NCBI GenBank assembly: GCA_963693085.1
Contig: OY856411.1
Span: 67,002,001-67,066,000 of the forward strand
Source of the DNA: Alisma plantago-aquatica
Taxonomy: Eukaryota > Streptophyta > Magnoliopsida > Alismatales > Alismataceae
Direction: 5' to 3'
Length of the DNA: 64,000 bases
Position numbers and translations under genes: made by a program. Position 1 is the first letter of the stretch; every line of letters begins with the position of its first letter. Shown piece by piece: positions 38,577-50,442 of the stretch. The notes beneath the pieces are model-generated. The model saw only the letters and a list, made by a program, of their open reading frames with translations. It was not told the origin of the DNA and ran no database searches.

Positions 38577-40354
38577 TCATGGTATCAGAGCATCAAGGTA
38601 GTCAGATTCTTGACTAATTCAAATTGTCTCCCTAGCCTATATAGTTTCCCTTTAGCTAGTTTTTCACCTTAGAGTTGAACTAGCATGAAAGTTAGATTTA
38701 GTATCCTTATAATAATTAATTAAAAATAAAATTTGTCAACTTTTTGGTAAATTGTCTATTGAGTAGCTATTAGAGCAAGAAGTTGAAGTGATGGTGTCTA
38801 GAAAGGGTCAGAGCTTGGGGGATGGCAATATTTTCCTCCGCCCCACTAGCTTGGTAACGAGGACTCCTGAGCTCATATGACCTGGCCTGGCCTGATCTGA
38901 AACGGACAGCTCAAAATAGTCTACCTTTAGACATTACCTTATTGTTGAGTAACCTTTATAACTCTTATATGATGATTTGATTTCTTTTCTCAAAACAAAA
39001 ATCATCTTGTAATCCCTAAGTACCTTATATGAATCTTAGATTTCTATGTTTAGGGTTTTGTGTACCCTATGCCCTATGTTATACCTTGAGTTGGAAGATA
39101 GATTTTAGTAAGACTTTTAATGTTGGATCTTATACCCTTAAAATAGTTTGACTTAGTCAACCCTCTAAGTGGAATGGTGGTGTAGTACCTTGTAGATTTT
39201 GGAGTTGCTGATTTCGAGGACGAAATCCTCTTTAGGGGGTTGGAGTCCCTCAATGTCTTGAAATCAAGAAACTCTAACTCCTTAGACATGGGTTTAGTGA
39301 GAGTTGAACAAACATAATATGTTTGTAATTCATCTTGTTTGATTATAAATAATGAATAAGTCATATAATCCATATGCTTGAACCTTAATATACTCTTGAT
39401 GCACATAATCATTAATTATTAATAAGTGAATATACATAGTTTTGATTAAGTCACCCTAATGGTAAAATGTGTATGGTAAAATACACCCTAAGGATGCTTT
39501 AATATGTAATGGTCATGTGGACCTAAACCCTAAGATGTAATCATCTAGCCTTGACAACATATGTATATATATACCTTTCATGCCTTTCATGATACTCTAG
39601 TGACATTAGGTGTCATCACATGATATACCTTAATGCATGTTAATGGATTATAATCACTTAATCATATTTGTGACCTAATTATCAACACATGTTAGGCATA
39701 TCACCTTGTTCACTAAAATACATCTCATTGATCATCTTATTGGTTTATGAATCAAATCAGTAATATGATAACGAGTAATTTGATTCATATAATGTAGTAA
39801 TTAGTGTTATAAGATAAAATGATTAATGATTCATGATATGAGTATGTTAGATGTTGCGCCAATATGTAACTTAGATATAAGCCATTAATGTGACACATTT
39901 AGTCTTGTTATTAGATTAATAATTTGTTGGATAAAATTATATGACATAATCCCACTTGATGTAGTTTATGGATATTGAGTTATTTAGGTTTTTAACCTAA
40001 TGCATTAATATATGTTGTAATGGCCTTGTAAACCCTAATTGTGCTTAAATCCCTTGATGAGGGAAATACACATATTGAGATAAAATTGTTTGAATAAAAT
40101 GTGGCACAAGTGATAGTATAATAGATATGCTGCCTTTTCATGATAGAGATTATGCAACAAAATGTTAGTTTGAGATTAATGAAATGCTATAGGTTTTGTG
40201 AAAACCTTAGTAACACCTGACTTATGTAGATTTTGTGTTATACCCTAGATTAAGGGTTATAACCTAGTGTTCAAGGTTGGGTTGTTGCACACTCACCCTC
40301 TCTTTCCTCTTGTTGTGATTTCGGGGATGAAATCCTCTTTAAGGGGTGGTGTGC
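38577..40354 (+). other. LARD interior: primer site, non-coding DNA, polypurine tract
   Basis: TGGTATCAGAGCAT (38580-38593) is an initiator tRNA-Met primer site. The rest is AT-rich without an ORF. A GAGGACGAAATCCTCTTTAGG segment near 39210 and a second similar one at 40319 look like two successive relics of a gypsy pol 3' end/polypurine tract; the second directly precedes the 3' LTR. Confidence 0.85.
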
Positions 40355-43300
40355 TGTAACATACTGAAATTCAGGGTCTTCCCTGCAATTTACCCACTTT
40401 TGAGCTTTTCTAGGCTTTATAGTCCATTTGGACCTTTTTCATAAATTTCCCTTATTTTATATTCTTTTTGGACTCCTTGTGCAATTTGAGCACAATTTGA
40501 TGTTGAAATCACCTTTTACCCTCATGGAGGGGTGTTTTCACAAATAACCCACATTAGGAGATAAGTTAAGGCTAATAATGTAATTTGGTCATTAATGGGA
40601 TAATATAGTAGATTATATTTATTTGGAGCTTTTTGGATAAATATATTAATAATAATATGTAATGTAATTAATTATGAGTGTAATTAACCTTTATTGTTTC
40701 TCTCTCCTCGAAATATGATTTTAATTCATATTAATATGTTATTTTGTTGAGAAATGATTATTTGTATCCTAATGTGTTTTATATCTCGCGATTACTCACA
40801 TGTTTCTCATTAATAGGCTTTTTCATATAATTCCTTGATTTTAATATATCATTATACTCTTTTATGAGCTATATATTTATTAAGGGCCTTATTATGCATT
40901 AAACGAGAAAGTGATTATATAGCATTGTAGTATATGTCATTATGAGCATGTGGTTAAATTTTGGTGTTGATTGGAGTTGATTTGACCCTTCAAATCCTTT
41001 TTAAAAGCTTTTAGTATAGTGTTACTATAGTTATTTCGTTTATCTCATTGATTTAATGTGTAACGCCAATGTTCGGGTTATTTAACCTGTCACGCGCCCC
41101 CTTTTTGGCCTGCGCGCGATCCAACGGCTGTGATTTGCCTCCCAACTGATCCAACGGCGTCCGTATCTCCTTCTACCTCCGTTCAGTCGAGCAGACCCGA
41201 CCCCTGACCTCCTCCGCGTCGTTCTCACTCCCTACTCCACCGTTACTCGTGATTCTTGTCCCTTTGGCTTCGGCTCGCGACGACGGTTTGAATGAGCCCT
41301 AGCTCATCGTCTCTATCGCTCTGTACACGAAACGCCCAAATGAGCCTCTCACCTCCTCTCCACCATGGAAGCACAGAAGCCAGCCTCGACCACCCCAACG
41401 CCTATATAAGGCCGTAGTATGACCCTCGGGCTTCGAGCTTTCCCCCTCTCCCTCCAATTTCTTCAGGTTTTCCCTAAAGCTCCAGGTCCAACTCGCTTTT
41501 CTTTTCCGACGACCTCGGCTGAGGGTCGGCACCTCCGACCACTTCGGGTCAATTGGGCGCTAGGTGAGCAACTCCGGAACCCACTCGTCCCGTCTCTATT
41601 CTCTTTTAGCCTCTTGGTAGCCCCAGTCACTGGGTCCTATAACCTCACCGTCGAACTCCGCCGCCACCTGCTCTTTCGGGTTTTCGAGCTCCTCCGCCTT
41701 CTCTGGTGTCACCGTTGAACTCGCCTCATGTCAACGAGTGTGGCGGTGACCTAAACGGCAACCTTGCCTTTGGTCTTCGATGCTTTTTGATCGCCGGCCC
41801 TTGTTCTCTATTCTTGACCCTCGGCGGAGCCCTCTCAGAGCTCCTGATTGATGCGAGTCCCAAATCTGGGCTCGATGAGGTCGCCGAGCGGTGGGGATGT
41901 CAGTGACATCTTTGGTTTGTACCGATAACCTCTGCTTCGTGATCGGGGTTGTGGAGTCGAGCTCCAGATACCTGCCATCACCATGGCTAGCGAACGATGA
42001 TCGTAGGCCAGGGAATGACCCTGGAGTCCCTCGCTGTTTCAATCGTTAGCTTTAGATTGCAGGGGCAGTATCGACCTTTCACCCCAGGTTTTTGTTTCTC
42101 GCTTGCAAGCAAACGATGGTTGCAAATGACATTATTGCCCTCATCGTTTCAACTGATTTGTTTTAACGAGCAAGGGTATAATAGTCATTTCACCGGTATT
42201 TACATCAAAATTGCATTTTGATTTAATTATTGTCACACTATGGTTTTCCTGATTTCTGATTGGTCGAATTTACTTAATTCATAGTAAATCAACCATTGGT
42301 CATAAAAATACGAATAAATAGTCAATGGAAAGGATTTTTAACGTAGAATCTGATTTTATGATTTTTGAGACCTGATTCTCAAGGGTTTTCCGAAGTTTGC
42401 TTTGATTGGCATTTTTATTATGTAAATGTTTTAAAATAAATATTTAATTCATTTTAACTCTATTTTATATAATAAAATATGTTTTCTTAATCAGGAGATT
42501 ATGAGTAATCGTTTGGGCTTGGTTTTGAACCCTAAATCGTGATTTTGTAAAATTAGGATTTTTCCTATGATTTATGTTTTTACATATATTAATACATGTG
42601 TTATGTTTATAACTAGGATATATGGATGGTTTGCTATCTGTTTGGTGGATATGATGGTAATGTATTTAATCTAAGGTATGTGAGCCCTATTTTGTATGTG
42701 AAGCCTATTTTATGTATGTGAGACCTATTTCAGTATGGGATGCCTATATTTGGTATGTGGAATCTATGTGGTTGATTATTGTGCAAACAATCCTAATCTC
42801 TCAGTTGGGTCTTTTCCAACCCCACAATAACTATTGTGCTAGCCTGATTATCCCTCTAATTGCATTTATTGACTCTTTACTTATTTTATGCTTCTAATGC
42901 CATTGTGGCTCATTCTTTAGAACATGTGAATCATGCTACTACATATGTTGCCTCCTTTACATGGAAATGTTGTAATTGCCTATGTTGGCTTATCCCTTTG
43001 AAATATTTGGAACATTTTTTAATGTTGATGCTTGTTGACTCTTTTAATTCTTGGAACTCTTGGATATGGTTGTGGCCTATGATGGCCTATTTGTTTATTC
43101 TTGGGTTTTATTCCCAATGCTATGATGTTATTTTGTTCTACTTTTCACTATGCTGCCAAGTGAATGTTTATGCATGATATAGTTATTGGCCAATTGACAA
43201 TGTAGTGTACATGAGTACAAACCACCCACAGGGCACTGGGGTTTTAGTCCCCCTGCCGGGCATTGGGGTTTTAGTCCCCCTGCCATTTTATATATTAGGC

Positions 43301-43930
43301 ACTGGGGTTTTATTCCCCCTGCCACTTTTTAGGCACTGGGGTTTTAGTCCCCCTGCCATTGGTGAGGTCCGGTGGGTGCCTCACCCTACATTGAGAGGAT
43401 GTTGAGTCATAATTTATATTCATGCAAATGTGATAATTGTTGATATTTAAATGTGGCAGTTTCTCTCTCTCATATTCATATATTTGCCTCATTTCTTTTG
43501 AAATCTCTTATTGTAGAGAATCTTTTATATTGCAAAGCTTTTTATTATTATTTGTCCTATTCCTTTTTATTAACACATACCTTTCATCTTTCTCTTGCTG
43601 GATGACCCCAACCATCCAGGTTAGGATCAGAGTGTGCATGGAAGCTTGGTGAACCTAAGGCTAAGGATAGGATAAGAAGAAAGGAATATATAGCTTGAGT
43701 GATCATGGTTGCTTTTATGTTTGAAGTAGTTTGTTTGGAGACAATGTTGCATTAGTTAAGTCTTCCTCTACCTAGATCCTAATTGTTTGTATAAAGTTGT
43801 ACTCCCAATTGGGAAAATTTTATAATGTACTCTTTATACATTTTGAATAAAGTCAAGATTTAATTCTTCCGCTGCTACACAATTGATGATTTTGTTTATC
43901 ATGTTTAATAGTAGAGACTTGGTCTTTACA
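40355..43930 (+). repeat. LARD 3' LTR
   Basis: 3,576 bp, equal in length to the 5' LTR, with TATA box at 41402 and hairpin units at 43232, 43259, 43298 and 43332. Confidence 0.95.
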
Positions 43931-45640
43931 GAATCTCTTTTTCTCTTGATATGACCAGTCTTCCGGGATGATCCCGCAAGCCAAATAATTAACAATTTCA
44001 GCAAACCACGATTCTTTAGAATTAATTTTCAAAAGCTGTTCATAGGGAAACGTCTCGGTTATGGGTATGTGCAAATCTTTCTCATCTACCCTGTCTAACC
44101 TAGACAAATGATCAGCCACTACATTCTCAATTCCAGACTTGTCCTTGATTTCAATATCAAATTCTTGTAAAAGCAAAATCCACCTAATGAGTCTAGGCTT
44201 TGCATCTTTCTTCTCCATCAAGTATTTTATCGCAGCATGATCGGTCCATACAACTACTTTAGATCCCACTAAATACTGCCGAAATTTTTCAAAAGCAAAC
44301 ACGACGGCAAGTAATTCTTTTTCTGTAGTTGTATAGTTCAATTGAGCATCATTCAGAGTTTTGGAAGCATAGAAAATCACAACTGGCTTATTATCTACCC
44401 TTTGCCCCAAAATGGCTCCTACTGCAAAATCAGAAGCGTCACACATCAATTCGAATGTTTTTTTCCAATCCGGCGTTTGAAAAACCGGAGCCAAAATCAA
44501 TTTTTCTTTCAAAACTTCGAATGCATGAAGACACTTATCGTTGAAATAAAAAACCGCATCTTTCTCCAACAATTCGGATAAAGGTTTTGCAATTTTAGAA
44601 AAATCTTTAATGAATCGCTGATAGAATCCGACGTGTCCCAAAAAGCTTCTCAGCCCTTTTATAGAATTTGGTGGGGGTAGCTTGGAAATCACCTCAATTT
44701 TCACAGGGTCTACCTCAAGACCTTTGCTAGACACCTTGTGTCCTAGCACTATGCCCTCTGTCACCATCATGTGACATTTCTCCCAATTGAGGACCAAGTG
44801 TGTGTCCTCACAACGTTGCAGCACTTTGTCCAAGTTATAAAGACATTCATCAAATGACGCACCATAAACCGAGAAGTCGTCCATGAAAACCTCAAGACAG
44901 CGCTCTATAATGTCAGAGAATATGGCGAGCATGCAGCGTTGAAACGTCGCCGGTGCGTTACATAAACCAAACGACATTCGTCGGTAGGCAAAAGTCCCAT
45001 AGGGACAGGTGAACGTAGACTTCTCTTGATTCGAAGGATCAATCGAAATCTGGTTATACCCCGAATACCCATCCAGAAAACAAAAATGCCACCTGCCGGC
45101 AAGACGTTCTAAAATTTGATCGATAAACGGCAAAGGAAAATGATCCTTTAGAGTGGCTGCATTCATACGACGGTAGTCAATACAAACTCGCCACCCGGTT
45201 ACCAATCGGGTGGTGATAGGTTCATTCAACAAATTTTTAGTAATAGTAATTCCCCCCTTTTTAGGGACTACCTATGTGGGACTCACCCACATCGAGTCTG
45301 ATATAGCATATATGATCCCTGCAGCAAGAAGTTTGATGACCTCCTTCTTCACAACCTCCATCATGCTCGGATTTAAGTGTCGTTGAGGCTGAATAACTGG
45401 CTTGGCTCCCTCCTCGAGCCGAATCTTATGCTGGCAAAGTGTAGGGGAGATCCCCTTGATGTCTGCAACAGACCACCCAAAAGCTCCACGGTGGTTCTTG
45501 AGCACTATCAGCAGTTGCTCCTCCTCATCCGCACTCAAGTAAGAAGATACAATCACCGGTAACTTGTCCTTCTCAGCTAGAAAGACATACTTAAGATGCG
45601 GGGGCAGCGACTTCAATTCCAACTCAGGCGGACAGATAAG
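43931..45640 (-). pseudogene. Athila-like reverse transcriptase-RNase H
   Basis: The frame begins upstream of 45622 with ELKSLPPHLKYVFL and runs to the LARD target site. RT blocks are [20 protein letters not shown] (~45180), [13 protein letters not shown] (~45060), [19 protein letters not shown] (~44965) and FMDDFSVYG (~44885), where FMDD replaces the common YxDD. RNase H follows: [14 protein letters not shown] (~44420), [20 protein letters not shown] (~44310), TDHAAIKYL (~44240) and ADHLSRL (~44105). One TAG (~45269) follows WVSPT. It copies element RNA into DNA. It ends at YQEKKRF, where the LARD inserted. Confidence 0.93.
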
Positions 45641-46530
45641 AGATGATTGCAGCGGTGGGGGAAGTGTACTAAATCTTCATGGTGCCTCGTGTAGAAACAT
45701 GGAAGCATCTGAAGCATTTTGGTGCACTCCTTGAGTGATTTACTCCGCAACCAATCATAGGTCACATTCAACAAACACGCCTCCAGCGGCAATTCTGGAT
45801 ATGCATCCACAACAGAAATAGCAATCGCATCCTCCTCCCATGAAGGTGGAATGTCCTCATTCTCATCATTCGGAAATCCAACAGCTTTATATAAAGAGAC
45901 AACCTTAGTTTGCTCCATGATATCCACAGCTAAGGTTCCATTATCAATCTTGCTCATCACATGAGTCATGTCCAAAAACGGTTTTCCAAGGCAGAGTGAG
46001 ATGTTGTGATCCACATGTTTCACCATGTTACATTGTTCTTTTGCTTTAGTAGATGCAGTGCTAGTGGGCATGACCATCTCAAAGCGATCATCTGCTATGC
46101 CCAAGGTCAAGCGACCTCTCCCCATCTCTAAGATCATGTCGGCTGTTGCTTGGAATGGACGTCCAAGTAACAACTCATTACCATGCTCGTCCTACATCTC
46201 CATAACCACAAAGTCAGCCGGAAAGACAAATCGATCCACCTTTACTAAGACATCTTCGCAGATTCCATAAGGCTTCACCACAGAGTTGTCGGCCAATTGG
46301 ATAGTCATATTGCTCGGCCTTGACTCCTTTAATCCCAGCTTTTTGAATGTTGAAAGGGGCATCAAATTGATGCTTGCCCCTGAATCACATAGTGCCTCTC
46401 CAAATATAAACTTCCCGATAAAGCAAGAAATGTTGAAACACCTGGGATCTTGTCTCTTTGGCGGTAGAGTGCCCATAATGAAGGCACTCACTTGCTCCTT
46501 CAGCACCACGACCTCAGTGTCTGGTATTTC
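45613..46530 (-). pseudogene. Athila-like protease region
   Basis: The retroviral-type aspartic protease motif CDSGASINLMP lies at ~46375, with LADNSVVKPYGICEDVLVKV following and LLGRPFQATADMI at ~46165, the usual order in plant gypsy proteases. One TAG (~46190) lies between FVVMEM and DEHGN. A one-base loss near 46530 separates it from gag, and another frame change near 45660 separates it from the RT. The protease cleaves Gag-Pol. Confidence 0.88.
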
Positions 46531-48218
46531 CTTTTCTTGGTGATGACATCTTTTAGAAACTTCCCGTATGACGGGATTTGCTCAATAGCTTCTAACAACG
46601 GAATATTGACCGAGAGCTTCCTAAAGCTGTCCAAGAACTTCTTGAATTGTGCATCTACCTTTCTTGCCTTTGCACTATTCAGATAGGGGACCGGAACGGC
46701 ATGTGCCCTTTGATGAGGTGGCACATATGGTGTCATTTTCTGTGGTTCCCCCTCAGCAGCTTGTTCTTCATTACCATCCACATCTATGTCTTCATCTTGC
46801 CCTGTGACTGGGGTGGGCTGCTCCTTAGTGGTTTCACCTTCAACTTTATCTTGCGGTGTGCTTGTTTCATACGTTCTTGGATTCAACACCTTCTTGCCGC
46901 TTCTCAGTAAAATAGGCTTGGCCTGTTGGTTTCCCCCGGGAACATTGGTGTTCCCCGGAAAACCCGGATGTGCTGGCTTCTTCAAACTAGCAATTTCAGC
47001 TGCCATCTGCGCCATGGAGGTCTCTACGGTCCTCATTTGAGCCCCATGGCTCTACAATGTCTACCCAAACTGATTCATATATTCACCCTGTTGCTTGATT
47101 TGCTGCCCGAATGTGTTCATTAACTCCTGGTTTTGCTTGATGACCTGATTAAGCAACTCCGTGCTCTTGTCTTCTGTAGTTGGTGCGGGCTTGGCATCCG
47201 GATCCTGCAGAAAATTGTTCGGATCCTTCCATGAGAACTTTTTGTCCTTACGCCATGAGTAATCGTTGTTCCTGTACCCTTGCTGTTGCCTGATGTACTT
47301 GACTTGAGCCTCATCCTCTGACTCATTGTCTTCTTTTTGCAGTAACTTCTTCGCGAGAAGATCCATCTTCTCATTAAGCTCTCTTATCGCCTTTGATTCG
47401 GTGGCGACTCGTGCTTGCTCAACTGGGCCTCTCTCTCTTTCTCCCCATGACTGCTTTATCGCCATGTTCTTGAGTATTTCCCAGCATCTAGTGTCGGTGT
47501 TATTCAGAAAAAATCCCGACCCGGCTGAATCCAGATTACTTCTATCATGCTCAGAGAGAGCAAAATAGAAGATTTTCACCTGTGTCTCTTTGTCCAACCC
47601 ATGATGCGGACATCTCCTCAGCATAACCTGAAATTGCTCCCAGGTCTCAGAATATGTTTCACCCGCCTGTTGGGTGAAATTGTGAATCTTCCTGATCATG
47701 TCGTTAGTCTTCTCAGGAGGGAAGAACCTCTCAAAGAAGACTTCCACCATGTGATCCCATGACTCAACGAACTCATCATCAAGGTTGTGTAGCCACTCTC
47801 TTGCTGCTCCTGCCAAGGAACTTGGGAACAGCTTGAGGTACAAAGCATGTTGTGGAAACTTGTCTATCTTGACCATGTCGCAGTTTTCAACGAACTGACT
47901 AATGTGAGCAACAAGATCCTCATTCTTCAACCCGTGAAATGCATTTGATTTTACCAAATTAATCAACGCTGGATCGATCTTATAGGTCGGTATGTCGATC
48001 CCTTGCTTCTTTATGGGCCCCTTTGAAGCTGATGAGGAAGAAGCTTTGATCTTCTCCCATATGGTCTGTGGCTCGGCCATGTCTTCTACCTGCTCTTGCT
48101 CAGATTCAGAATCTATTTCTTCTTGGTGCTCTTGCTCGTAGTACTCCTCGTCCTCAGGTCCCGGAGGTGGAACCTCGGGTGTGCGATTAGCGTAGTCCGT
48201 ACTACGCGTATGCACCAT
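46500..48218 (-). pseudogene. Athila-like gag
   Basis: It starts MVHTRSTDYANRTPEVPPPG, followed by an acidic region, then the retrotrans_gag domain: LVKSNAFHGLKNEDLVAHIS (~47940), LYLKLFPSSLAGAAREWLHN (~47830), FFERFFPPEKTNDMIRKIHN (~47730) and LRRCPHHGLDKETQVKIFYF (~47600). Two TAG stops (just after MNQFG at 47061 and four codons on) interrupt a frame that otherwise continues to ~46500 (TSMAQMAAEIASLKKPAHPG). Gag forms the particle. The start is clear because MVHTRS is the family's usual N-terminus and the frame is closed just upstream. Confidence 0.93.
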
Positions 48219-48381
48219 GCAACTTACCTGAAATGAGAAAATTTGAGTTCAGTACTATGCTCAGACGAGTATAACAATTATAGAGAAATTTAGAAATATT
48301 TGAAGTTGTTTTAAAATAATATAAAAAAATGTGGCTTAGAGTGGCCGCTCATAGCACTCGAAGTGCCAACAATTCGCCGTA
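48219..48381 (-). other. Athila-like 5' leader
   Basis: Short AT-rich leader between the tRNA-Asp primer site and the gag start codon; no other signal recognised. Confidence 0.6.
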
Positions 48382-48399
48382 TCCCCGGCAACGGCGCCA
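48382..48399 (-). other. primer-binding site, tRNA-Asp type
   Basis: The minus strand reads TGGCGCCGTTGCCGGGGA, complementary to the 3' end of plant tRNA-Asp(GTC), six bases after the LTR end at 48406. tRNA-Asp priming is usual for Athila elements. It is not a tRNA gene. Confidence 0.92.
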
Positions 48400-48405
48400 A
48401 AAACT

Positions 48406-50027
48406 TGACGTGTATTTTACTACGTGCTAAAAATGCAAGTGTACGCGTCGAGTAATATAGGCCTTTGTGAGGCCCGAGTCGAACACAGGGATACTTTTGG
48501 AACTGTTGGTGACTCCTACTAACTAGTCGCGATCAGCTAAGCCGATTAACAAGTTGTGAATTGTTGTTAAAATTAAAAGAAAAATAAAAACAAAACAAAG
48601 TAAACAATCGATTAAAGGTTAATTTAATCAATTCAAAAGGGTATCTTTAGGATTGCGGTTTCACCGCGGGTCAACATTGCATTAGGTTTCATATAATTCC
48701 TCAATCTTCTCTCTCTATCCGGGTAGTGGCCTGAAGACAGAATTACCCACTGTCGTGGTGCAATTCACTACTTAGGTTTAGGTTGATTCCACCGTCGTAG
48801 TAATCATTCCCCTAAACTAAGTGCATTACGAACGATCTCTCAGTTTCCACCATTAATTTTACACCTCCTTTGTCAAGGGATTTATCGATTAATGTAGGTT
48901 TCGTCTCTTTTCAACTGTTAATCCTTCTGTCGAAGTGATTAAGGGCATTCAGTTATTATTATGGTGATCAAGCATAACAATATATGGAGAAAACGAAACT
49001 ATACGACGGATTTAAGAGAGAAAATATGAATTATTAATATAAAACTGTCATACAATGCATCCCCGGGCTACTCCCGGCCCTAAAGACGGAGGGGATTAGC
49101 CCCGCATGTTCATCTCGCACAAATACATGGTAGAAATAGGGGAAATCATAAGAAAAACGTGAATTAAATGGGAAAACCCCAAAACGGAGAAGAACCGGTT
49201 GATCCTTTGCGTAGAACATGAGCTTTCCCGCCTCTCGGTGGTGAAATCTGTCTTCGGCAGCGTCCGGATCAACAGGGATGAGCTTCTGGCCTCCATTCTC
49301 CTTTCTCTTGCTCCTTGGCACTTGTGCAATAGCAAAATGAGATGGTGATCTCGTCTGGGCAGCCGTCATTAGGTATAAGTCCCTAATTAGGTTGTCAATT
49401 AACTCCAGCCTGTTCGATTGAGATCAAATTGAATCCAACGCATATCTGCCGGCGTCGATACCATCGACGCGGGTCGATGGTATCGACCCGGTGTGGTAGC
49501 GACAGCCTTCTTTCTTTTCGTCTGAGTGCCTGTGGTCATCTCGATACCATCGACTTGGGTGTCGATGGTATCGACTATCCTGTAGCGTCGGGTTGTCGTT
49601 TAGCGACGCTGTAGCCTCCATGCGTCGATGGTATCGACTTGGGTGTCGATACTATCGATAGTTTCCTCGCCAGCAACCTGCAGGGATCTCGATGCCATCG
49701 ACTTGGGTGTCGATGGTATCGACTCTGTGATGCTTCTTTTGGCTGGAAACCTGTAGCCTGGTCGATGGTATCGACTTCCGTCGATGGTATCGACGGAAGC
49801 AGATACTTGTTTTTCCTGAAATTTAAAGACCAAATCAAATAAATCCATACGAATTATAATAACATTATAATTAATGCTCAAAATGATAGAACAAAGGGGA
49901 TTTGACATAAAATGATGGCAAAGTCCGAAATGGGCGAATTATGCAATATTAACCATAAAAATGACCAATAAGAGCACAAAACACATATGAAAAAGGTCTA
50001 TAAATGCGACTCAAAATCATTGCATCA
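48406..50027 (-). repeat. Athila-like 5' LTR
   Basis: 1,622 bp, matching 28080-29700. It carries the palindromic array at 49454-49794, about 230-570 bases into the LTR on the minus strand (U3). Confidence 0.92.
49454..49794. repeat. palindromic motif array in 5' LTR
   Basis: The same five motif pairs as in the 3' LTR array (first pair 49454+49473, last pair 49761+49780), with very few changes inside motifs. Confidence 0.93.
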
Positions 50028-50442
50028 GTGGGTATGCTAGGTACACGTTCTCTAACAAGTACCTATGTGTTTGGTTTGATATCACATATCATGAATGATG
50101 AAATACTATCATCAACCCACACACACTCTAGTCTTATGTATTACTATTGTCTATTATTCTTTCACAATAACATCTGACAAGTGAAATAACAAGAATGCAT
50201 GTATTCTAATAATACATATGATTTCATTGTTTGTGTCCTCAACCTGAAGACATATGTCATCAAATAACATCACTCTTTAAACATCTACTATGTCTGTGTC
50301 ATCATCTCATAATTGAAACAAACATAACAAAATAATTACCTTTATAATTATCAAATCAAGTATATGATGCCCGATTATAGTCATCATCATTTTTTTATTA
50401 CAATCATCACATGGTTGGCTCTCTAGAAATACATTCTAGTAG
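50028..50442 (-). repeat. copia 3' LTR, piece 3, and polypurine tract
   Basis: GTTCTCTAACAAGTACCTAT onward matches 57180-57553. At 50443-50456 the minus strand reads AGTGCATGTGGGAT, a typical copia polypurine tract just before the LTR. The first five bases are the GTGGG duplication of the Athila-like insertion. Confidence 0.8.

Larger units (their letters stand above)
35001..43930 (+). mobile_element. LARD-type non-coding LTR element, young
   Basis: Two LTRs of exactly 3,576 bp (35001-38576 and 40355-43930) start TGTAACATAC and end GGTCTTTACA. They enclose only 1,778 bp, with a Met primer site at 38580 and a purine-rich AAGGGGTGGTG before the right LTR. The 5-bp target duplication GAATC is intact (34996-35000 and 43931-43935). 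There is no gag or pol. A TTCGGGGATGAAATCCTCTT segment at 40319 resembles the pol end/polypurine region of Tekay/Del chromoviruses, which probably supplied proteins in trans. It splits the Athila-like pol gene between RNase H and integrase. Confidence 0.95.
28080..50027 (-). mobile_element. Athila-like Ty3/gypsy retrotransposon, split by a LARD
   Basis: LTRs at 28080-29700 and 48406-50027 are highly similar, begin and end in TG/CA, and are flanked by the 5-bp duplication GTGGG (28075-28079 and 50028-50032). The primer site matches tRNA-Asp. On the minus strand the order is gag, protease, RT-RNase H, (LARD insertion), integrase and then an env-position ORF, which is Athila order. Gag starts MVHTRS and RT has FMDD instead of the usual YxDD, both common in this lineage. 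Without the LARD it is about 13.0 kb. Several stops and frameshifts make it non-autonomous now. Confidence 0.93.

Noticed and set aside
48382..48399. tRNA-Asp gene fragment
   Set aside because: It is an 18-base complement of the tRNA 3' end next to an LTR, that is, a primer-binding site.
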